Both the position numbers and the translations under genes were made by a program. Shown here piece by piece: positions 1-4,383 of a stretch of DNA of 5,976 nt. Origin of the DNA: a bacterium (GTDB lineage: Bacteria; Patescibacteria; Microgenomatia; Levybacterales; UBA12049); contig JAKAEH010000067.1 in assembly GCA_021825955.1 (NCBI GenBank), positions 1 to 5,976 of the forward strand, given 5' to 3'. How positions within the stretch are numbered: position 1 is the first letter of the stretch; every line of letters begins with the position of its first letter. Under the pieces are notes generated by a model. That model saw nothing but the letters and a program-made list of their open reading frames with translations. It made no database searches and had not been told where the DNA came from.

Positions 1-136
1 ACTTAGGCATTGATCTAAACTGCATAGTATCTCCGCCTTTGAAATACACCGAGGGCGTTGAGTTCTGCCGCCAAAAGAAATGCTTTCGCAGAGCAAGGTA
101 ATCACATATTGCAGTTTGGATTTGCGATTCGTTCAC
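1..136 (-). CDS. VRR-NUC-type nuclease, N-terminal part (cut by the window edge)
   Basis: Only the first 45 residues lie in the window; the gene continues past the left edge. The start is a GTG that overlaps the TGA of the upstream gene by 4 nt (GTGA), so the two are probably translationally coupled. The N-terminus reads NESQIQTAICDYLALR, then FFWRQN. An early Glu in an (E)xxIQ helix, a YL helix and an aromatic-rich R-Q/N strand are the usual opening of phage VRR-NUC proteins, a PD-(D/E)XK-fold family that includes Holliday-junction and flap-type nucleases. Glu3 would be the first acidic active-site residue. The later GxPD motif and the E/QxK pair lie outside the window and cannot be checked. 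In phages this protein is usually part of the replication or recombination set, which fits the ssb and initiator genes upstream. The family call is by recognition of the N-terminal pattern only. Confidence 0.7.
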   Translation of the reverse strand, partial: MNESQIQTAICDYLALRKHFFWRQNSTPSVYFKGGDTMQFRSMPK

Positions 137-561
137 AACTTTAAAAGGTTATTTTTTAATAAATAAATTAATATCTCTGCTCGTGCATCTGCTTCTGTAT
201 CTTCTCTTGAAGAAATTTTATTAAAACACCTATTTCCTATATCGTCATAATGCATATAATTTATATCCCATCTACGAATACCTTTGTCGCAAGGTTCACA
301 AACAAGGTGGTGATATACTTCGTCAATTTCAAAACATATTGGCAATATCTCTCCAAGTTCGGCTACTGTGTAAGCAGAATAATGATACCAACCTTTTCCG
401 TTGTTTTCTTCATAAAAACTTTGATATTTTAATTCGTCCATATCTGATAAGTTTTCCTTAAAAATTGGACGATTCCAATAAAACAAACTTTCTTGTTTTA
501 CCCCTAAGTCTTTAAGTTTTTTTGCAAGTTCTAAACTTACAACTTGTTTTTCCAATAGCAT
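133..561 (-). CDS. Conserved phage hypothetical protein (142 aa)
   Basis: I recognise the pattern of this protein as a widespread but unnamed phage/prophage family. It has an N-terminal helix LELAKKLKDLGVKQESLFYW (about 10-29), a central AYTVAELGEILP (63-74) and a C-terminal TEADARAEILIYLLKNNLL (122-140). The function of the family is not known to me. The middle carries a CEPC pair (residues 88-91) that could bind metal, but there is no second Cys pair close by to make a clear zinc site (Cys112 is isolated). No signal peptide or membrane segment is seen. It starts at ATG 6 nt after the stop of the preceding gene, in an A-rich context with no Shine-Dalgarno sequence, and its TGA overlaps the GTG of the VRR-NUC gene. 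Its composition is acidic, as in many small phage proteins. Confidence 0.85.
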   Translation of the reverse strand: MLLEKQVVSLELAKKLKDLGVKQESLFYWNRPIFKENLSDMDELKYQSFYEENNGKGWYHYSAYTVAELGEILPICFEIDEVYHHLVCEPCDKGIRRWDINYMHYDDIGNRCFNKISSREDTEADARAEILIYLLKNNLLKL

Positions 562-567
562 ATTTTT

Positions 568-945
568 TTAATTCAACTTATTTTTAATCCACTCAATAAT
601 CTTCTCCATACGTTCAGCCCTAAAAGCTTCAAAGGTTCCGACATACCTTCCAGCTTCGGACTCCTGCTTGAACCACACATACATCACATTGCGCAATCGT
701 TCGCTCGGTGTCTTGCTATCTACCTCTGCCTTTGTTTCCGGGACCAAGAAAGCTATTTCCTTCTCGTCCTCGTTTGGCACAAAACAAAGCCATCCTTCAG
801 TATTACGAAAGCCCATCACGGTCATGTATTCTTCGGGCGTCAGCTCACGTGTCTCGAAGTTGAGCGAAGCGGACCCATCCTTGCGAAGTCGTGGAGGGTT
901 AATCAAAGCCGGCAATATTAATTTGGAAGTGTTTTTCTTTGTCAT
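568..945 (-). CDS. Conserved phage hypothetical protein (125 aa)
   Basis: The protein matches a common phage family I recognise by pattern but cannot name. A 'R...G.A.L.FETREL(T)xEE' strand-helix (about 21-40) is followed by EGWLCFVPNE (50-59), then KTPSERLRNVMYVWFKQ (78-94), then FEAFRAERMEKIIEWIKNKL at the C-terminus (105-124). The last two blocks look like a helical pair. The family's role is unknown to me; it often travels with replication and recombination genes. I chose the ATG at 945, 2 nt after the upstream TAA. An in-frame TTG at 972 would add nine residues and overlap the upstream gene, but it has no ribosome-binding site advantage. No catalytic motif is visible. Confidence 0.85.
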   Translation of the reverse strand: MTKKNTSKLILPALINPPRLRKDGSASLNFETRELTPEEYMTVMGFRNTEGWLCFVPNEDEKEIAFLVPETKAEVDSKTPSERLRNVMYVWFKQESEAGRYVGTFEAFRAERMEKIIEWIKNKLN

Positions 946-947
946 GA

Positions 948-1199
948 TTATTTTAATTTTCTCTTTTCCCAAAATAGTAAGATTTTTAAATCTGCTATGG
1001 CCATTTCTATATCAACTTGTCTTTCTGTTTCCTTACATAGGTCATAACCAGCCCTGTGCATCTTTAAGTAACGGTCTATTTCTTCTCTGTTTCCAGTATC
1101 AACATGTAGGTAGTAATTCATTTCCGTTGACAGTTCCTCTAAATCTTTTTCTGCCAACCTTAATGCTTTTTCTAAATATGATATAGATAACTTTCTCAT
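948..1199 (-). CDS. Small helical protein of unknown function (83 aa)
   Basis: I do not recognise a named family. Heptad-like spacing of Leu/Ile and many Glu/Lys residues from about 5 to 30, and again from 38 to 80, suggest two long helices, possibly a helical hairpin or coiled coil, joined by a turn around HVDTGN (32-37). There are no enzymatic motifs, no Cys cluster and no membrane segment. The ATG overlaps the TGA of the upstream 49-residue gene by 4 nt (ATGA), a sign of coupled translation. A weak purine stretch, GGAAAA, precedes the start. The stop is 2 nt before the next gene. It belongs to the dense run of small accessory genes downstream of the methyltransferase. Confidence 0.75.
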   Translation of the reverse strand: MRKLSISYLEKALRLAEKDLEELSTEMNYYLHVDTGNREEIDRYLKMHRAGYDLCKETERQVDIEMAIADLKILLFWEKRKLK

Positions 1200-1345
1200 A
1201 AATTTTCCAATAAATTTTTATTACGACTATTTTTCCTATCTAAATAAAACTTGCGTGCGTGCTTCGGCATTCTTCCCCAATCACCGACAGCGTGCTTCTC
1301 TGCCGACAAGTGCTTCTTCTTTTTTTTATTTCTTAATCGGGTCAT
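1196..1345 (-). CDS. Tiny basic protein (49 aa), unknown function
   Basis: This short ORF begins at ATG 1345, and the start is supported by the best ribosome-binding site in the window (GGAAGG, 7-nt spacing). It ends in a TGA that overlaps the next ATG by 4 nt. The protein is strongly basic, with a five-Lys run at residues 7-11. A central stretch, AVGDWGRMPKHARKFYLDRK (19-38), contains Trp, Gly and aromatic residues and looks like a compact fold rather than low-complexity sequence. I do not recognise a family. A nucleic-acid-binding role is plausible from charge alone, but that is inference. A strong hairpin lies immediately upstream of the Shine-Dalgarno sequence. The lysine run is encoded by an A8 tract (1320-1327 on the + strand). 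Confidence 0.72.
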   Translation of the reverse strand: MTRLRNKKKKKHLSAEKHAVGDWGRMPKHARKFYLDRKNSRNKNLLENL

Positions 1346-1352
1346 ATTTTTA

Positions 1353-1358
1353 CCTTCC
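1353..1358 (-). promoter_or_regulatory. Strong ribosome-binding site of the 49-aa gene
   Basis: GGAAGG sits 7 nt before ATG 1345. Most genes in this window lack such a clear site, and this one decides that the tiny ORF is real and where it starts. Confidence 0.75.
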
Positions 1359-1364
1359 ACATCC

Positions 1365-1413
1365 TTGCCCTGTTAGCGAAATCTACTTTTTCGACGAAAT
1401 AGAAACAGGGCAA
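1365..1413 (-). repeat. Inverted repeat / RNA hairpin upstream of the 49-aa gene
   Basis: Two perfect 10-bp arms (TTGCCCTGTT and AACAGGGCAA, at 1404-1413 and 1365-1374) enclose a 29-nt interior. The interior itself can form a smaller stem (TCTA/TAGA with TTTCG/CGAAA inside). It fills most of the 78-nt gap between the 55-aa and 49-aa genes and ends 6 nt before the GGAAGG ribosome-binding site. No U-run follows on either strand, so it does not look like an intrinsic terminator. An RNA element controlling translation or mRNA processing is more likely. Confidence 0.75.
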
Positions 1414-1423
1414 AGTCTAAAAG

Positions 1424-1591
1424 CTATTCAGCTACAACCTCGGCAAGGCCTTTCTCCACCCAACCAGCACCTACGGCTTCCGGTACTTCTTGGATAGAAC
1501 CTACTTCGAGCGCTGTCTCTTGCTGGCTTCCGTCTTCATTCAACGGAAATATCTCACCAAGAACTTTATATTTTTTTAATTCTTCACTCAT
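1424..1591 (-). CDS. Small acidic phage protein (55 aa), unknown function
   Basis: ATG 1591 to TAG 1424 encodes a 55-residue acidic protein. A short charged N-terminus is followed by YKVLGEIFPLN (8-18) and then a VGSIQEVPEAVGAGWVEKGLAEVV block (30-53). This resembles the small phage domain in which a β-strand and 'G..(V/E).(V/L)P' turn lead to a helix ending in W(V/I)E.GLAE. Such domains occur alone or as the ends of larger phage proteins, but I cannot give it a name or job. No Shine-Dalgarno sequence is seen; the leader is A-rich, as with other genes here. The gene lies 56 nt after the methyltransferase stop, behind a possible weak promoter. The continuous opposite-strand ORF across it has no support. 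Confidence 0.7.
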   Translation of the reverse strand: MSEELKKYKVLGEIFPLNEDGSQQETALEVGSIQEVPEAVGAGWVEKGLAEVVAE

Positions 1592-1613
1592 AGATTTTTT
1601 CTAATTAATTTTT

Positions 1614-1642
1614 CTTATAATGTTCGACCGATTTTCTGGTAA
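1614..1642 (-). promoter_or_regulatory. Possible sigma70-type promoter after the methyltransferase gene
   Basis: Reading on the minus strand, TTACCA (1637-1642; 4 of 6 to TTGACA) is followed after exactly 17 nt by TATAAG (1614-1619; 5 of 6 to TATAAT). It lies in one of the few gaps of this gene train and would start transcription about 15-20 nt before the 55-aa gene. In AT-rich DNA such matches arise by chance, so this is only a candidate. Confidence 0.28.
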
Positions 1643-1647
1643 TTTAT

Positions 1648-2691
1648 TTAAAATAATTCTTCCACTATCTTTTTAACAACTTCGCTCACTACTCCATTGC
1701 CACACATCTTATATCGCTGACTGTCAGATATTTCTTCGATCTTACCTTTCTCGGTCATTCCAAACTTAGTCCAATCGTCTTGCCATGACATAAGGCGTTC
1801 GCATTCTACCGGCATTAACTTTCTGATTTTGTTTTCCTTCTCTAAATAATGCGGTGAAGTGTCAACAGTGAAAGAAAACTTATCCGACTTCAACACTCCT
1901 GTTCCTCCTTTCTTCGGATTTCCATTTCTCGGGAAGTGACTGATTACGAATGGATGTTTTTGTGAGCTGAATCCGCTTTGGCTTTGAAGTGTTGGTGCAA
2001 CCCCCCCCGTGTCGTACACCCGATAGTGTTGTGACTCCCCTTTGTTGATAACTTTGATTTTCGCATCGAGTTTATTTTCAATAATATATGTTCCGGTTGT
2101 TTGGCTTTTATCGTATCGGGTTGTAAGGGTGTTCGAGTATTGTCCTTGTACCTCATTAGCCTCTTTACCATTGTCTCGCTTAAAAAATATTTCTTTGGGA
2201 CTTTCTTCTCTAAAACCGACAACAAAGATACGCTCTCGGTTTTGAGGGACACCAAAGTCTTTGGCGTTAAGAATTTGCCACCAGAGAGAATACCCACTTT
2301 CGGAAAAAGCAATAAGGAGGTTGGCAAAGTCCCATCCGCCTCGGCTAGACATAACTCCTTTAACGTTTTCCCAAATGAAATATCGAGGCCTTTTACTTCG
2401 TAATCCTCGTATGAACTCCCAAGCGAGAGATGACTTTGAACCGGCAAGTCCTCTCCTTTTGCCAGCGATTGAAAAATCTTGGCAGGGAGAACCCCCTGTG
2501 AGCAAATCAAAATCGGCAACTTCTTCCCATTTAATTTTTGTGATGTCTCCATAATTTTTAACTTTCGGGTAATGGTAATTTAGGACCTCGGAAGCATACT
2601 TATCAAACTCACTGAAACCGACACATTTCCAACTTTTAGGAAGCCCTTGACCTATCCCTTCCACTCCGCTAAATGTTGAAAAATACTTCAT
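1648..2691 (-). CDS. DNA (cytosine-5-)-methyltransferase, solitary phage type
   Basis: This 347-residue protein transfers a methyl group from S-adenosylmethionine to cytosine C5 in a specific DNA site. All core motifs are visible: motif I FSGVEGIGQGL (7-17, AdoMet binding), motif IV GGSPCQ with catalytic Cys70, motif VI ENV (108-110), motif VIII QNRERIFVVG (150-159), motif IX RKLMPVECERL (290-300) and motif X GNGVVSEVV (331-339). The target-recognition region spans about 170-285 and includes the NTLTTRYDK and RVYDTGGVAPTL blocks found in phage Dcm-like enzymes, so specificity cannot be read from it. No restriction endonuclease lies beside it, so it is likely an orphan enzyme protecting the element from host restriction or marking its DNA. 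The gene starts 2 nt after the upstream TAG, with a weak GAAG before the ATG. Codons 229-230 contain a G8 run. Confidence 0.96.
   Translation of the reverse strand: MKYFSTFSGVEGIGQGLPKSWKCVGFSEFDKYASEVLNYHYPKVKNYGDITKIKWEEVADFDLLTGGSPCQDFSIAGKRRGLAGSKSSLAWEFIRGLRSKRPRYFIWENVKGVMSSRGGWDFANLLIAFSESGYSLWWQILNAKDFGVPQNRERIFVVGFREESPKEIFFKRDNGKEANEVQGQYSNTLTTRYDKSQTTGTYIIENKLDAKIKVINKGESQHYRVYDTGGVAPTLQSQSGFSSQKHPFVISHFPRNGNPKKGGTGVLKSDKFSFTVDTSPHYLEKENKIRKLMPVECERLMSWQDDWTKFGMTEKGKIEEISDSQRYKMCGNGVVSEVVKKIVEELF
2001..2008 (-). repeat. G8 homopolymer inside the methyltransferase gene
   Basis: Eight consecutive G residues (C8 on the + strand) lie in codons 228-231 (T-G-G-V) of the target-recognition region. 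Runs of this length are uncommon in AT-rich DNA and are prone to slippage. Loss of one G would move translation into a frame that stops at 1944-1946, removing motifs IX and X. Confidence 0.9.
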
Positions 2692-2693
2692 AA

Positions 2694-2936
2694 CTATTTC
2701 TTCAAAAATTTTGTCTCCAATTCTTCAATCGCAGTCAAAATTTGATTAACGACAGTTTGAGGATAACCGGAAGTATTGGCCAATAAAATTAATACCGCTT
2801 TTCTATTAAGACGACCATTCAACAAAGCAGTCACTTGCCTTGAAAGCATCGCTATGTTGCGAGCAATTTCCTCAACTGTTTCCCTTGCCTTCTTTTCTTC
2901 TTCGGTCTCTTTTTCTTTTGTTTGATTTTTTGACAT
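2694..2936 (-). CDS. Small helical protein of unknown function (80 aa)
   Basis: The first 20 residues are very rich in Lys and Glu (KEKETEEEKKARETVEE) and are probably a charged helix or disordered tail. Residues 22-42 (IARNIAMLSRQVTALLNGRL) and 45-77 (KAVLILLANTSGYPQTVVNQILTAIEELETKF) look like two or three amphipathic helices. The hydrophobic stretch VLILL is too short for a membrane span. I do not recognise a family. It starts 1 nt after the upstream TAA with no Shine-Dalgarno sequence and ends 2 nt before the methyltransferase start, so it is almost certainly co-translated with that gene. A partner role to the methyltransferase is possible from position only. Confidence 0.75.
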   Translation of the reverse strand: MSKNQTKEKETEEEKKARETVEEIARNIAMLSRQVTALLNGRLNRKAVLILLANTSGYPQTVVNQILTAIEELETKFLKK

Positions 2937-2937
2937 A

Positions 2938-3333
2938 TTAATTTTCTAAAGTTACTTTGCGACCTATTAATAATTTTTCATACGCTTCAATCGTTCCCTT
3001 TGATTTTTCGTCTATCACTATTTTTTCAACTTCAACCTTTACCTCTTTTTCTGTGACTGATTCTATGGACACACCAATTTCTAAAATGTCGTTTAACATT
3101 TTAGTGAAACGGATATTTTTATTTATGTCTTTAATTGAACATCCACTTTGGATATAAAAATCCATAAAATTTCCTCCCGAATGTGTCATTAAAAATGCAA
3201 TTCCAATTTCGTTTTCTCTATTGCATTTTGCATAAATTGTTCCGTCGTCTTCTTGAGTAAAGATAAAATCTTCTTTTGGTTCCCACTTACCATTTCCTAA
3301 CACAATATTCTTTTTTAGATTTTCTATATTCAT
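2938..3333 (-). CDS. Protein of unknown function (131 aa)
   Basis: There is no recognisable family. The first two-thirds alternate short β-type stretches (DFIFTQ, TIYAKC, IGIAFLMTHSGG, MDFYIQSG) with turns. The last third is a charged region with VKVEVEKIVID strands and a final helix-strand IEAYEKLLIGRKVTLEN. Two Cys residues (37 and 65) are isolated. The protein looks soluble and cytoplasmic. The ATG follows the preceding TAA by 6 nt in the context TTAAAAAAATATG, with no Shine-Dalgarno sequence; exactly the same 13 bases precede and include the ATG of the gene starting at 561. Its stop is 1 nt before the next gene. Confidence 0.78.
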   Translation of the reverse strand: MNIENLKKNIVLGNGKWEPKEDFIFTQEDDGTIYAKCNRENEIGIAFLMTHSGGNFMDFYIQSGCSIKDINKNIRFTKMLNDILEIGVSIESVTEKEVKVEVEKIVIDEKSKGTIEAYEKLLIGRKVTLEN

Positions 3334-3339
3334 ATTTTT

Positions 3340-3618
3340 TTAAGTTTTAAATAATCCGACCTGTTTAAATGTTGTAATTTCTTTGTTGCCTAACTCCGGG
3401 ACCCGATAGACTATTTTTTGATATGGTGAGCCTTTAAGCTCATAGATATAGTCTCCGCCGTCCTTCTCATGTTTACCTTCGACGTTCCACCCTGCGCGCT
3501 TTAGGTCATTGATTCTCGCTCCGAGCCGTGAAATATAATTCTTCAAACAGTAATTGCGCGTAATGAAACCATCAGTCAGTAATTTTTCTTTTATAAATTC
3601 TAATTGTGATTTTTTCAT
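3340..3618 (-). CDS. Small helix-turn-helix protein (HTH_39-like, 92 aa)
   Basis: Residues about 8-62 have the layout of the small winged-helix family often found in phage replication regions: a first helix LEFIKEKLLTDGFIT, a second helix with RNYCLKNY, a recognition helix ISRLGARINDLKRAGWNVEG, then a β-wing ending DYIYEL. 'R(L)xARIxDL(K)xxG(W/Y)xI' is the best-conserved part of that family. It probably binds DNA, either at the replication origin or as a small regulator; the target is unknown. The C-terminal 30 residues are outside the domain. The ATG overlaps the upstream TGA by 4 nt, and a good Shine-Dalgarno sequence (AAAGGA, 3627-3632) lies 8 nt before it, so both coupling and independent initiation are possible. 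Confidence 0.82.
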   Translation of the reverse strand: MKKSQLEFIKEKLLTDGFITRNYCLKNYISRLGARINDLKRAGWNVEGKHEKDGGDYIYELKGSPYQKIVYRVPELGNKEITTFKQVGLFKT

Positions 3619-3974
3619 TGTCTTTTTCCTTTGGCGATTAATGTTTCAAACTTTTTATTTTTCTTATCCTCCTCGTCCTTGAGATAATCGGCGTAGCACT
3701 TCTCGGGCCTGCAAATTTCTTCAATCAATGTGTTCAGCTTTCTTGGTGTCAGTGTTGGCGCTGCGTTCGTGATTCTCGGCCTCCATTCTCTCTGTTTGTT
3801 TTCAATCAATAGGCTTATTTTTCCATTGGCGAGCCGAAGCTTTTTTCGGTAGTAGTAAATCGTGCCTCTGTCTATATCAAACTCTTTGCTTAACGGTGTT
3901 GGTCTTTCGTTTATTCTTTTGAGTAATGCGCGGAGGCTTGTGTTTGATAATTTGTTTTTTGTTAATCCGCTCAT
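3615..3974 (-). CDS. Basic helix-turn-helix DNA-binding protein (119 aa)
   Basis: Residues about 14-46 fit a helix-turn-helix: ALLKRINERPTPLSKEFDI, then a turn and DRGTIYYYRKKLRL as recognition helix, which is basic and aromatic. The order resembles the HTH domains of homeodomain-like/resolvase-type small regulators. The rest (REWRPRITNAAPTLTPRKLNTL, then a Lys-rich tail EDKKNKKFETLIAKGKRQ) has no domain I can name. It is probably a DNA-binding regulator of this region or a small terminase-like subunit; the first is more likely given its place among replication genes. There is no clear Shine-Dalgarno sequence before ATG 3974. A 42-nt gap separates it from the upstream gene, one of the longer gaps here, but I see no convincing promoter in it. 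Confidence 0.75.
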   Translation of the reverse strand: MSGLTKNKLSNTSLRALLKRINERPTPLSKEFDIDRGTIYYYRKKLRLANGKISLLIENKQREWRPRITNAAPTLTPRKLNTLIEEICRPEKCYADYLKDEEDKKNKKFETLIAKGKRQ

Positions 3975-4016
3975 AGTGTGTCTAATTGTGCTATTCCATT
4001 GTTTTAATTCACGCTA

Positions 4017-4376
4017 TTAATCTGAAATCTCTTTTAATTTCTCGCTCTTTGGTTGTCCGATAAGGTGTGTTTGTCCGCTCTGTATTAAATAATTGACCCT
4101 ATTTTTTGCTTCCTCTATGACACCTTGATAGGACTTACACTTAGCATTGATTCGATTCCAGTCTTCGGGGAAAAACTCATATCCGTAATTCCACCCCATC
4201 GCTTTGTGATAGTCTGGTAAAATAGAAATGATATTATTTCCTGCAACAGAGCCATTTTTAAATATGGCTATCTTTCCCGACACCATTGCATAAATTGCTT
4301 TGTCTAATTCCACCTCGTCAATAGAGATAAAATCACTTTTTCCGAAACCAATTTGTACTTTGAAATATTTATCCAT
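4017..4376 (-). CDS. Conserved unknown protein of the replication region (119 aa)
   Basis: The protein opens KYFKVQIGFGKSDFISIDEVELDKAIYAMVSG and continues KIAIFKNGSVAGNNIISILPDYHKAMGWNYGYEF (about 35-68). A β-strand, a short helix and a second β-hairpin ending in the GWNYGYE block give a compact, ordered look. I have a sense of similar proteins next to replication genes in uncultured-bacterium phages, but I know no name or function. The rest (69-119) is helical and charged. Start choice: I prefer ATG 4376, which follows the upstream TAA in the A-rich pattern used by neighbouring genes. ATG 4391, with AAAGG 8 nt before it and an 8-nt overlap, would add MCKKF and is a fair alternative. ATG 4436 would overlap by 53 nt and is unlikely. 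Confidence 0.8.
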   Translation of the reverse strand: MDKYFKVQIGFGKSDFISIDEVELDKAIYAMVSGKIAIFKNGSVAGNNIISILPDYHKAMGWNYGYEFFPEDWNRINAKCKSYQGVIEEAKNRVNYLIQSGQTHLIGQPKSEKLKEISD

Positions 4377-4383
4377 AAATTTT

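Noticed and set aside
668..1186. Plus-strand ORF of 172 codons
   Set aside because: It lies opposite two minus-strand genes with recognisable or well-ordered proteins, has no ribosome-binding site, and its protein is low in order with many Ser/Phe/Leu residues typical of an antisense shadow.
1320..1327. A8 tract followed by G in the 49-aa gene, similar to a -1 frameshift heptamer (A-AAA-AAG)
   Set aside because: The -1 frame meets a stop after about 15 codons and gives no meaningful extension, and no stimulatory structure follows closely.
133..1345. Alternative genetic code with TGA as glycine
   Set aside because: TGA ends at least three genes exactly at overlaps with the next start (133-135, 1196-1198, 3615-3617), so it works as a stop.
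1255..1497. Plus-strand ORF of 80 codons in the apparent gap after the methyltransferase
   Set aside because: The minus strand here holds two short genes with better start signals and operon-like overlaps; the plus-strand product looks like a shadow.
1944..2552. 202-codon minus-strand ORF in another frame of the methyltransferase gene
   Set aside because: The methyltransferase frame has all catalytic motifs. The alternative frame has no recognisable domain and is only useful as the frame entered after loss of one G in the G8 tract.
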